Both the position numbers and the translations under genes were made by a program. 39,973 nucleotides of DNA from a virus: the IMG/VR virus record IMGVR_UViG_3300023179_000235, positions 1 to 39,973 of that record. One strand, given 5' to 3'. Within the stretch, counting starts at the first letter, position 1, and each line of letters opens with the position of its first letter. Below are positions 1 through 7,991 of the stretch, one piece after another. The notes under the pieces are model-generated. The model searched no databases and had not been told where the DNA came from. It saw only the letters and a program-made list of their open reading frames with translations.

Positions 1-1
1 G

Positions 2-61
2 ATTAGTAAAAACGGTAAACTAACGCCTAAAGGTGCGGCGTTAAAGAGGTGGCGCTGCTAG
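2..61 (+). CDS. 3' fragment of small basic phage protein (copy of the gene ending at 39872)
   Basis: Reading from base 2 gives 19 codons ending in TAG at 59-61, with the same C-terminus (GKLTPKGAALKRWRC) as the complete gene at 39561-39872. Two mismatches change one residue, Thr in the full copy to Ile here, and a third is silent. It is the truncated left-end copy of that gene, cut by the window edge, and not a separate gene. If the genome is circular this piece and the right-hand gene are the same locus. Confidence 0.85.
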   Translation: MSKNGKLTPKGAALKRWRC

Positions 62-77
62 CGCGCGCCCCTTACCG

Positions 78-112
78 ACTACCGGTAGTACGCCCAGCCT
101 TAAAAGCTGGGC
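78..112. other. 12-bp palindrome followed by GC-rich stem-loop
   Basis: ACTACCGGTAGT at 78-89 is a perfect palindrome. It is followed by a stem GCCCAGC (92-98) and GCTGGGC (106-112) around a 7-base loop, CTTAAAA. The pair lies just after the stop codon of the small basic gene and before the operator-like repeats, and is duplicated in the right terminal copy (39889-39923). The stem has no T-run after it on either strand, so it is not a standard intrinsic terminator. It could end or process the upstream transcript, or be a packaging or protein-binding signal. Confidence 0.6.
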
Positions 113-118
113 TACCAA

Positions 119-146
119 CGTATACACTATATACGTATACACTATT
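119..146. promoter_or_regulatory. Operator-like tandem repeat (left copy)
   Basis: CGTATACACTAT occurs twice, at 119-130 and 134-145, 15 bp apart. The second copy contains the palindrome TATACGTATA at 130-139. The 20 bases at 127-146 recur exactly, inverted, at 30244-30263 in the early control region. The site lies just downstream of the leftward promoter at 165-193, where a bound protein could block transcription. It is inferred to be a regulator binding site; the regulator is not identified. Confidence 0.55.
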
Positions 147-164
147 TTGCGGCGGTACATCCCC

Positions 165-193
165 AGTATAACACGAAATATTCGATTTGTCAA
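165..193 (-). promoter_or_regulatory. Sigma70-type promoter, leftward
   Basis: On the minus strand the -35 box is TTGACA (193-188), the spacer is 17 bp and the -10 box is TATACT (170-165). The expected start is near 158. Transcription runs off the left end of the window. In a circular genome it would pass antisense through the small basic gene and the GC-rich island towards the leftward operon that starts at 38828. It is back to back with the rightward promoter at 223-251. Confidence 0.75.
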
Positions 194-222
194 GCGTTTT
201 TTTTTTAATTAAAATTTTTATC

Positions 223-251
223 TTGACAAACCTAACAATGTATGCTATACT
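223..251 (+). promoter_or_regulatory. Sigma70-type promoter for the tail-fibre and structural genes
   Basis: The -35 box is TTGACA (223-228), the spacer is 17 bp and the -10 box is TATACT (246-251). The expected start is near 258, giving a leader of about 20 bases with AGGAG at 266-270, seven bases before the ATG at 278. The AT-rich stretch 195-222 lies upstream in the place of an UP element. It is the only strong promoter recognised ahead of the rightward structural genes. Confidence 0.85.
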
Positions 252-277
252 GTATTAAATAGCTTAGGAGACTAAGA

Positions 278-3022
278 ATGAGTTTTTTTGGATCATTTAG
301 TAGCGATGCATCCCTTACATGGAAAACAGCCGTTCGTGCTGCTAGTACTGCTGATGTACCTTTATCTGGAGCAACCCCCTTACAAGTAGATAACGTAACT
401 CTTGTAAACAACGATAGGGTACTACTTAAAAATCAGGCATTACCAGAACAAAATGGTATCTATGCTGTAGCAATTTCTGGGGGTACTTACACCCTAACTA
501 GGTCAAATGACGCAAATACTTTACGAGAAGTTTTGCCAAATATGTGCGTGCCTATTAGCGAGGGCAACACGCATGCTGATCAGGTTTTTCAATTAGTAAC
601 AAATAGCATTGCAACACTAGACGTAACACCTCTTAGTTTTGTTTTAGCAAGTGTTACAGATCACGGATTGTTACAAGGATTAAACGACGATGATCATACA
701 CAATACCACAATGATACACGCGCAGATACGTGGCTTGGTACTAAAACAACCACAAATCTTGCAGAGGGTACAAACCTTTATTTTACTAACCAACGTGCAA
801 AAGATGCGGTAATAAGTCAAAATATTACAAATGGTGTTACCGATTTATCTCCAAGTGAAAATGCTGTATTTGATGCTTTAGCTCTAAAAGTCGATTCAGT
901 ATCAGGAACAGCTCCAATAGTATCTTCTGGTGGAACAACCCCAGCAATTTCAATTAATGATTTTCAAGGAACTGACGGGGTACTACCCGGAAGTAAAGGA
1001 TCAGTACCTGCTCCTTCAATATTTGATGTTGGTAAATATTTAAAAGCAGATGGCACGTGGTCTACTATTACAACGTTACCACCTTTTTCTCAAGATAGAG
1101 TATTATATTCAACTGCAAGTGGGGCTGAATGGCGAATAGCTGGTCTTGGTTCTTCCGACGCAAGTTATCCATCTAATACTATTATTTTAGGTCGCGGTCT
1201 TCCAAGCGGAATGACTGGAACAAACGGTATTTTGTTAGGTGTTGGATCAAATTTAGGAGACGGATCAAATCAAGTAATTATTGGTTATAACTCAGGGCGT
1301 TCTACAGATGGAGCTTTAGGAGCAGATAATACCGTTGTTGGAGCTGACTCTTTTAATGGTGGATCTTTAACTACAGCAAATAATATAACCATACTTGGAA
1401 AAGGATCAGGAAAAGCTATTACATCAGCTTCGTCAGTGGTAATTATCGGTTCTGGTTGCGGAACTGGTCTAACTAGCGGAAGCGAAAATATATTAATAGG
1501 AAGCGCTGGAAATTCTTTAACTACAGGAATTTTAAATACGGTAGTTGGTTGGCGCTCAACTGGCACTGGACTTTCTGGATCTTCTGTTTATGAAGCCACT
1601 TGCATAGGAACTAGAAATTTATGCGGAAGCGTAAGCGTTGCAATTGGTGATCTTTCTGCCGCAACGGGATTTTCAGTAGCGGTGGGTAATAGTTCTGGAT
1701 CAAATGGTGGACAATACGCAACTTGTGTGGGTTATGCAGCAAATTCTTATGCAACTAATTATGTAACTTGTATTGGAGCACAATCAACTGCAAGAGGAAC
1801 TGGTTACGGAGTTTCAATTGGTTATAGAAGCGGAGCAGTTAACACAGGCACTGACACTGGTGGATATAACACCTGTATAGGTTCTTTTGCTGGTGGGTCC
1901 CTAAATAACGTATCGGCTACAAGAAACGTATATTTGGGTTACTATGCTGGTGGTAGAAGTACCACTCAAGGTAATGAATTATTTATTGACAACCAAGACA
2001 GAACAACATATGCACTTCAACAAACAAATTCATTAATTTATGGTGTATTTAACGCAACGCCATCTTCTCAAACATTAACATTCAACGCAACAACAACATC
2101 TACTTATGGTCTTGTTGGAAACAATAACGGTGGGGATTTTGATAGTTATATTAAAGGTCTTACTGATGATAATTTGTTATATGTTGATGCATCAACTGAC
2201 AGAGTTGGTATCGGCACAGCAACGCCAGCAGAAAAACTAGAAGTAAACGGAAATATTAAAGCAGTTTCAAATTTACAACTAGGCGGCGCATCAAATTTGC
2301 TGTCCGGCATTAGCGGAGCTTTCTTTTTGGTTTCTGAAACTGCAGCAAGCCCAGCTCGTATTGAACCACGATTTTACGCCGACAATTCTAGCTCAGCACG
2401 CATATCGTTTAGAAAAAGCAGGGGAACAGAAACTGTCGCAACGCAAGCATTATTAAATGACGAATTAGGTCGAATAACTTTTAGCGGAATGGGAGATGCC
2501 GGTTCGTTTAGAGATGGTGCTCGTATTAGCGTAATTGCTGCAGAAAATACAACAAATACATCTAGTGCTGGAAATTTGTTATTTTCAACAACGCCAAGTT
2601 TAAGCACTACGCCACAAACAAGAATGATTATAGATAGTACCGGGAATGTTGGTATTGGTACAGCAACTCCAGCAGAAAAACTAGAAGTAAATGGAAACGT
2701 AAAATGTGGAACTGTTTCTTTTACTGCTGATGCAAATCGCCAAGCAACAGTTGCAAACTTAGGATTTTTAACTGTAACTAAAACACATGATTTTGGATCT
2801 ATAGCTCACGGTGCACAAGAAGAAACAACGATAACTGTAACAGGTGCTGCTGTTGGTGATGCAGTTTTTGTAGGTCCTCCTGCTTCAATTGAAGCAGACT
2901 TAAGTTGGGGAGCTTATGTAAGTGCCGCAGATACAGTGACATTACGAGTACATAACGTAGCTAGTAGTGGTAATATTAATCCAGCTTCCGCAACTTGGAG
3001 AGTAACCGTTTTAAAATCATAA
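278..3022 (+). CDS. Tail fibre protein with YadA-head-like repeats
   Basis: A 914-residue protein, probably a trimeric host-recognition fibre. The first 125 residues resemble the N-terminal domain common in phage fibres (WKTAVRAAST near residue 15, then DRVLLKNQ). Residues about 300-560 are glycine- and serine-rich repeats of the type xxAVGxxSxAxG, as in the heads of trimeric autotransporter adhesins such as YadA. Two copies of VGIGTATPAEKLEVNGN occur near residues 645 and 790. The last 85 residues form a separate beta-rich cap. No peptidase S74 chaperone motif is seen. AGGAG precedes the ATG by seven bases, under the promoter at 223-251. Domain assignments are by sequence likeness only. Confidence 0.85.
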   Translation: MSFFGSFSSDASLTWKTAVRAASTADVPLSGATPLQVDNVTLVNNDRVLLKNQALPEQNGIYAVAISGGTYTLTRSNDANTLREVLPNMCVPISEGNTHADQVFQLVTNSIATLDVTPLSFVLASVTDHGLLQGLNDDDHTQYHNDTRADTWLGTKTTTNLAEGTNLYFTNQRAKDAVISQNITNGVTDLSPSENAVFDALALKVDSVSGTAPIVSSGGTTPAISINDFQGTDGVLPGSKGSVPAPSIFDVGKYLKADGTWSTITTLPPFSQDRVLYSTASGAEWRIAGLGSSDASYPSNTIILGRGLPSGMTGTNGILLGVGSNLGDGSNQVIIGYNSGRSTDGALGADNTVVGADSFNGGSLTTANNITILGKGSGKAITSASSVVIIGSGCGTGLTSGSENILIGSAGNSLTTGILNTVVGWRSTGTGLSGSSVYEATCIGTRNLCGSVSVAIGDLSAATGFSVAVGNSSGSNGGQYATCVGYAANSYATNYVTCIGAQSTARGTGYGVSIGYRSGAVNTGTDTGGYNTCIGSFAGGSLNNVSATRNVYLGYYAGGRSTTQGNELFIDNQDRTTYALQQTNSLIYGVFNATPSSQTLTFNATTTSTYGLVGNNNGGDFDSYIKGLTDDNLLYVDASTDRVGIGTATPAEKLEVNGNIKAVSNLQLGGASNLLSGISGAFFLVSETAASPARIEPRFYADNSSSARISFRKSRGTETVATQALLNDELGRITFSGMGDAGSFRDGARISVIAAENTTNTSSAGNLLFSTTPSLSTTPQTRMIIDSTGNVGIGTATPAEKLEVNGNVKCGTVSFTADANRQATVANLGFLTVTKTHDFGSIAHGAQEETTITVTGAAVGDAVFVGPPASIEADLSWGAYVSAADTVTLRVHNVASSGNINPASATWRVTVLKS

Positions 3023-3023
3023 C

Positions 3024-3491
3024 ATGAGCTACACAAAACTAAAAGATGCGCGTAGTACTTATTCATTAGATAGTCTACGTTTAAACATAAAGAATAAACA
3101 AAACATTGCACCACAAAAAGGTGCCGTTGAGCTTTATGTTCGCAATAACAAATTATATATGATGCTTGATGATGGTACCGAATATGAAGTTGGATATCAA
3201 GCAGAACAAGAAATTAAAAGGATTACGGTAAGTAGTAGTTACCAAGTCAGTACAGATGATTATTATGTTGGTGTTACTGCAGGTAGTTTAACTATTACAT
3301 TACCTAAAGCAAGTTTGGTAAATAATGGCCATACGGTCGTTATAAAAGATGAAAGTGGTCTAGGTACCACAGTTAATGCTAGTACGGGCGATAAGATTGA
3401 TACCAATGTTACGCCGGGTACAGCTACCTTACTTGCATACGAGTCATTAACGCTTGTATGCAATGGTGCAGACAAGTGGTTATTGATTTAA
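3024..3491 (+). CDS. Small tail-associated protein sharing its C-terminal domain with the next fibre
   Basis: A 155-residue protein starting one base after the upstream stop, with no clear ribosome binding site, so probably coupled to the fibre gene. The first 65 residues include a short strand-rich segment (VELYVRNNKLYMML). Residues about 68-155 match the last 90 residues of the 904-residue protein encoded next: both have a DYxxxVxxxSxxxTLPxAS stretch, then VxIKxxSG, then a YESxxLVxNGxxWxxI ending. It may be an adaptor or tip protein of the fibre assembly. The function is inferred from position and the shared domain. Confidence 0.75.
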   Translation: MSYTKLKDARSTYSLDSLRLNIKNKQNIAPQKGAVELYVRNNKLYMMLDDGTEYEVGYQAEQEIKRITVSSSYQVSTDDYYVGVTAGSLTITLPKASLVNNGHTVVIKDESGLGTTVNASTGDKIDTNVTPGTATLLAYESLTLVCNGADKWLLI

Positions 3492-3514
3492 CCATTAAAT
3501 AAAGGTAAAAACAA

Positions 3515-6229
3515 ATGGCATTTATTCGTAATGTCGATAAGCTGATTGAAGGCTTAGAGAATAAATTCTTTACTGAAGCCAGAGCTAAAGCAGCTCTTGC
3601 TCCAGAACTAGCAGCCGAAGAGTCTGCTCGTTTAGCTGGCGATGCTGCAGAATCTGCTGCTCGTCAATCTGCTGATAACGCCTTAGATGCTCGATTAGAT
3701 GTAATCGAAGGATCTGGTGAAGGATCAGTAGCAAAAGCTGAACAGGATGCTAAAGACTACGCAGACCAAAAGGTGGCTGCATTAGTTAATAGCGCTCCAG
3801 AAGTACTGGACACCCTAAAAGAGTTGTCTGATGCTTTAGGTGGAGATGAAAACTTTGCAACAACCGTTGCAGGACAAATTGGCGTTGTTGACGCTAAAGT
3901 TGAACAAGAGATTCTTGATCGTCAATCCGCAGTCTCTGCAGAGCAATCTGCACGTGAATCTGCTGATCAAGCTCTAGACGGTCGTCTTGATGTATTGGAA
4001 GCCGACCCTACTACTAAATCATACGTAGATGGGGAAGTTTCAGATCTTCAAGGTCAAATTACACAAGAAATCTCTGACAGACAACAAGCAATTTCTGATG
4101 AAGAAGATGCTCGTGAACTGGCCGATAGCAACCTATCATCCAGAATCTCTGTACTTGAGCAAGATCCGGTAACCAAAGCATATGTTGACGGAGAAGTTTC
4201 TGATTTGCAAGGGCAGATCACCCAAGAAATTTCTGATCGTCAGTCAGATGTAAATGCTGAAGAGTCTCGTGCTCTTGCAGCAGAAGGTTTATTAGATGGT
4301 CGCATTGATGTACTAGAACAAGACCCTACAACCAAAGCATATGTAGATGGTATTCAATCTGCATTAGATTCTAGACTAGACGTATTAGAGTCTGACCCAG
4401 TTACCAAAACATACGTAGATGGCGAAGTATCTGACCTACAAGGACAGATTACGCAAGAAATTAGCGATCGCCAAGCTGATGTAGATGCTGAAGAACAGCG
4501 TGCTATGTCTGCTGAGTCTGCACTAGATGGTAGACTTGATATTATTGAAGGCGCAGATAACATTGAAGGATCTATTGCTAAAGCCGAAAAGGACGCAAAA
4601 GAATACGCAGACGGTATTGTTGAATCTGAAGAACAAAGAGCAATGTCTGCAGAAGCTGCTCTTGATGGACGTCTTGATATTTTAGAACAAGACCCAGTCA
4701 CCAAGACTTACGTTGACGGAGAAGTTAGCAATTTACAAGGTCAAGTCTCTACTGAAAAAGGGCGTATTGATGCTATACTTTCTGCTTCGCAAGCTGATAA
4801 AGATTCGTTTGCAGAAATCGTACAGTTAATTAACAGCGTTGACACTGCTAATGATAATGCATTTGCTTCATATGTTCTTAGTAATAATGCTGCATTAGCA
4901 CAAGAAGTTAGCGATAGACAATCTGACGTTAACGCAGAAGAATCTAGAGCACTTGCTGCCGAAGGTCTTCTTGATGGACGTTTAGATGTTCTTGAAGCTG
5001 ATCCAGTAACAAAGAGCTATGTTAACGCTGCAGATGCTCTTCGATTAAAACTTGATGGTTCAAATTCAATGACAGGTCAATTAAATATTGATTTGCCTGC
5101 AAATTCACAAATGGCTTTAAGAGCTACGAGTGTGCCTACTTTAAATGGCATTATCGGGGCAATGAATTTTCAGCCATATAATGGAACTGGGTATACCTCT
5201 TCCGTTAAATTAAGTGGTATTGCAACTGAGGGCCATACATCATCAGCTCGTGGAAGTAAGCTAAACATAGAGGCAACTGCCAACGGTTCTACAAGTAGAA
5301 CAGTGGTAGCTTCTTTTGCAGGCAATAGAGTCGATATGTTTCAGAATTTATACGTTAATAACGTATTAATTCCAGATACAACCTATGTCGATAGTCAAGT
5401 TAGTGCTGAAGCAAGTGCTAGATCTGCTGAAGATTTAACATTGTTTAAAAAAGATGGAAGTAGAAATTTAGAAGGTAACTTCTTATTTTCTGCTGAAACC
5501 TTTAACATTGGTAATAGTACAGCAAACAGACCTAATCAAATAAACGTTAAATCAAATATTTTATTAGGATATTCTAATGCTTCTCCTGCAGCGCAAACGA
5601 CATCATATGGATCTATGAGTGGTACTGGTTTAAATCTTACTAACTTTACTGGTAATCCTTCTATAGTTCTTGGCAGATATGGTTACAACCCGACTACAAG
5701 TACGTATTCTGCCCTTGCAGCAGAAACTATTATGGGTGTAATTTCTTTTGGCGGTGGTTTAAGTACTAACAGCACCACAACACCAATAGTATCAATTACA
5801 GGCGTAAGCAATGAAGCTTTAAGTACTACTAATAGAGGTAGTAAATTAAGATTTAGTGTTATACCAAATGGTACTTCTTCTTTTCAAACACCAATGGAAA
5901 TTGTTGGTAATGAAGTTAGAATGCTTAGAGGACAAAAAGTAGCATATTCCACAAAAGCAGTAGATTATACTATTGTTGAAAGTGATTATATTATTGCTGT
6001 TTCTGACCTTTCTGTATCTCGCGTAATGACACTTCCAAGTGCTTCAGTAATGGGCGCTGGAAAAGTGTTTATTATTAAAGAACAGTCAGGAGCTGCATCA
6101 CAATCTAAATATATTCAAATTCTACCTCAGTCTGGTCAACAGATTGATGGGCAATCTGATTATAAAGTTGTAATGCCTTACGAATCGGTAATGCTTGTTT
6201 CTAACGGAACACACTGGTTCATTATATAA
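3515..6229 (+). CDS. Repetitive coiled-coil tail fibre protein
   Basis: A 904-residue elongated fibre. Residues about 20-500 are charged coiled-coil repeats built from the units LDGRLDVLE, DPVTKxYVDGEVSDLQGQ and ITQEISDRQ. They recur several times, giving an alanine- and glutamate-rich shaft interrupted by YVDG turns. Residues about 500-800 are beta-rich, and the last 90 residues are the domain shared with the 155-residue protein just upstream. AAAGGT lies nine bases before the ATG. The repeat block spans roughly 3700-5030 at the DNA level with many synonymous changes between units, so the repeats are old or kept apart by selection against slippage. Confidence 0.85.
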   Translation: MAFIRNVDKLIEGLENKFFTEARAKAALAPELAAEESARLAGDAAESAARQSADNALDARLDVIEGSGEGSVAKAEQDAKDYADQKVAALVNSAPEVLDTLKELSDALGGDENFATTVAGQIGVVDAKVEQEILDRQSAVSAEQSARESADQALDGRLDVLEADPTTKSYVDGEVSDLQGQITQEISDRQQAISDEEDARELADSNLSSRISVLEQDPVTKAYVDGEVSDLQGQITQEISDRQSDVNAEESRALAAEGLLDGRIDVLEQDPTTKAYVDGIQSALDSRLDVLESDPVTKTYVDGEVSDLQGQITQEISDRQADVDAEEQRAMSAESALDGRLDIIEGADNIEGSIAKAEKDAKEYADGIVESEEQRAMSAEAALDGRLDILEQDPVTKTYVDGEVSNLQGQVSTEKGRIDAILSASQADKDSFAEIVQLINSVDTANDNAFASYVLSNNAALAQEVSDRQSDVNAEESRALAAEGLLDGRLDVLEADPVTKSYVNAADALRLKLDGSNSMTGQLNIDLPANSQMALRATSVPTLNGIIGAMNFQPYNGTGYTSSVKLSGIATEGHTSSARGSKLNIEATANGSTSRTVVASFAGNRVDMFQNLYVNNVLIPDTTYVDSQVSAEASARSAEDLTLFKKDGSRNLEGNFLFSAETFNIGNSTANRPNQINVKSNILLGYSNASPAAQTTSYGSMSGTGLNLTNFTGNPSIVLGRYGYNPTTSTYSALAAETIMGVISFGGGLSTNSTTTPIVSITGVSNEALSTTNRGSKLRFSVIPNGTSSFQTPMEIVGNEVRMLRGQKVAYSTKAVDYTIVESDYIIAVSDLSVSRVMTLPSASVMGAGKVFIIKEQSGAASQSKYIQILPQSGQQIDGQSDYKVVMPYESVMLVSNGTHWFII

Positions 6230-6241
6230 TTTATAAACTTG

Positions 6242-6267
6242 AGGGGTTCAGAGAAATCTGGACCCTT
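6242..6267 (+). terminator. GNRA-capped hairpin between fibre genes and terminase
   Basis: An 11-bp stem is formed by 6242-6252 and 6257-6267, including two G-U pairs, closed by a GAAA tetraloop at 6253-6256. Only a weak T-rich stretch (CTT) follows, then the terminase ATG at 6276. It could attenuate transcription between the fibre genes and the packaging genes or control terminase translation. The only Shine-Dalgarno-like bases near that start (GAGGGG at 6241-6246) lie in the stem. Confidence 0.6.
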
Positions 6268-6275
6268 CTTAAACT

Positions 6276-7988
6276 ATGCCCAAGCACTATACAAAAAAAT
6301 TTCAAGAAGCCTATGATCAGGTTTTACAGATAGCAAAGCTCGAAGGGCCAGAGAGGGGCAAGCTGGCCTTTCGGGATGCTATGTTAAAGTTAGGACACGA
6401 AGAACGCATTCGTAACCTTTACCGCGTTCAAGACAAACTCACCAAACAAGCAAAGTTTTTTATACCAAACGCTCCACAAGAAAAATACCTAAAGACCAAA
6501 CACGTGCGTAACATTATTCTTAAATGCCGACAAGTAGGGTTTACAACTCTAAATTGCATTCGTGCTTTAGATTACGCGCTTTGGGAAAGCAATATGCGCA
6601 CTGGCATTATGTGCCACAAACTACAGGTTGTTAAAACAATTTTTAATGATATTACAAAATTTTGTTATAACTGGTTTTTACGAGACTGGGGGCATTTATA
6701 TAAGCCAGTCGAAAAAAGTGATTCAAGTACTGCTCTTAGTTTTTCACACGATGGGCTTGGTCGCCCATTAGAATCTTCCATTCTAGTTCTTCACGACTTT
6801 CGTGGTAAGACCATTCATTTTATGCACGTATCAGAAGCCGCCCGTATTGAACGTGATCGTTTAGTTGGATCTTTAAACGGCGTGCCTGATAACGGAGAGA
6901 TTACATTAGAGTCTACCGCAGCCGGTAGATCAGGAGAATTTTATCGCCTTTGGCAAAGTTGGAAATCAAAAGGAAGTGTAGCACCATATCGTGGATGTTT
7001 TATTCCTTGGTATAAGTATTACCCAGAAAATTTAGACGAATGGGAATTACCAAAAGAAACTGTACTTACTAATCGTGAACGCGAATTAATGGCAATGTAC
7101 AAAGATAAAGTGACTGAAAGTCACATCTTTTGGCGCAGATGGTGCATTGAAGCAAAGTGCGGTGGCGATGAAGAGTTGTTTGAAAACGAATATCCAACGA
7201 ACGACCAAGACTGTTTTTTAACGGGTGATGCAAACGTATTTTCTAGTAGCATCTTAAAGATGCAAGATCGAAATACACGAGACCCTATTTTTATCGGCCA
7301 TCTAATTTCTGATGGCAACAAGATGGAAATACATGATGATCCAAAAGGCAGCATTGCCATATGGGAAGAACCAGATCCATCGCATACCTACTCTATTGGA
7401 GCGGACCCAAGTGGAGGGGTAGGTCAAGACAACGGGGCCGCCTATGTTAAGGACAACAAAACAAACAAATTTGTAGCTCGTCTTTGGGGTGACATAACCC
7501 CCGCAGACTTTGCTCGCGAACTTTATAAACTAGGTAAGTTTTATAACAACGCATGGCTTTGTGTTGAATCAAATAATCATGGGCACGTTGTTATCCACGT
7601 GCTAAAAGAACTAGGATATCGCAACCTATATAAACGCTCTACTATTGATGAGATGACTAACAAGCCAACAAAAAAAGTAGGCTTTATTACCACAAATCAA
7701 ACTAAGATCATGATTACAGAAAAGTTTAAAACCGCCGCTAAGGAAGGCAAACTTATTATACTTGATAAGGATCTGATATCGGAAATGTCTACCTTTGTGC
7801 AAATAGCAGGTAAGAGCGGCGGCTCGGTTCGCAGAGAAGCAAGCTCTGATGCACACGACGATTTAGTAATGGCAGCAGCACTAACAGAAGAGATGAGTAG
7901 TTCACGTGAATGGGACGTAGATGAAAATGCCAAAAGCGAAATACATGAGTATTTAATAGATCCCGAAACCGGCTTTATTATAGGGTAA
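6276..7988 (+). CDS. terL: Terminase large subunit
   Basis: A 570-residue packaging motor that pumps and cuts phage DNA at the portal. The N-terminal ATPase has the terminase-type Walker A KCRQVGFTT at 83-91 and a Walker B-like stretch IHFMHVSEAA near 190. The C-terminal RNase H-fold nuclease shows GADPSGG near 370, CVESNNHG near 425 and DAHDDLVMAA near 530, supplying the acidic metal ligands. Length fits the family. No good ribosome binding site precedes the ATG except bases in the hairpin at 6242-6267. The small subunit is not adjacent; a candidate lies at 31236-31631. The portal gene follows after three bases. Confidence 0.95.
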   Translation: MPKHYTKKFQEAYDQVLQIAKLEGPERGKLAFRDAMLKLGHEERIRNLYRVQDKLTKQAKFFIPNAPQEKYLKTKHVRNIILKCRQVGFTTLNCIRALDYALWESNMRTGIMCHKLQVVKTIFNDITKFCYNWFLRDWGHLYKPVEKSDSSTALSFSHDGLGRPLESSILVLHDFRGKTIHFMHVSEAARIERDRLVGSLNGVPDNGEITLESTAAGRSGEFYRLWQSWKSKGSVAPYRGCFIPWYKYYPENLDEWELPKETVLTNRERELMAMYKDKVTESHIFWRRWCIEAKCGGDEELFENEYPTNDQDCFLTGDANVFSSSILKMQDRNTRDPIFIGHLISDGNKMEIHDDPKGSIAIWEEPDPSHTYSIGADPSGGVGQDNGAAYVKDNKTNKFVARLWGDITPADFARELYKLGKFYNNAWLCVESNNHGHVVIHVLKELGYRNLYKRSTIDEMTNKPTKKVGFITTNQTKIMITEKFKTAAKEGKLIILDKDLISEMSTFVQIAGKSGGSVRREASSDAHDDLVMAAALTEEMSSSREWDVDENAKSEIHEYLIDPETGFIIG

Positions 7989-7991
7989 TAC

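Larger units (their letters stand above)
1..162. repeat. Terminal direct repeat, left copy
   Basis: This segment matches 39812-39973 at a constant offset of 39811 with five substitutions, at positions 3, 4, 34, 152 and 154, and no gaps. It contains the 3' end of the small basic gene, a palindrome, a GC-rich stem-loop and the operator-like repeats. It is either the overlap of a circular or circularly permuted genome, with strain variation, or a true terminal redundancy with diverged copies. Four of the five mismatches sit near the ends of the match, which fits read-end or variant-edge effects. Confidence 0.95.

Noticed and set aside
92-112. Intrinsic terminator at the left end
   Set aside because: The stem is strong but no T-run follows on either strand, so it is listed only as a stem-loop.
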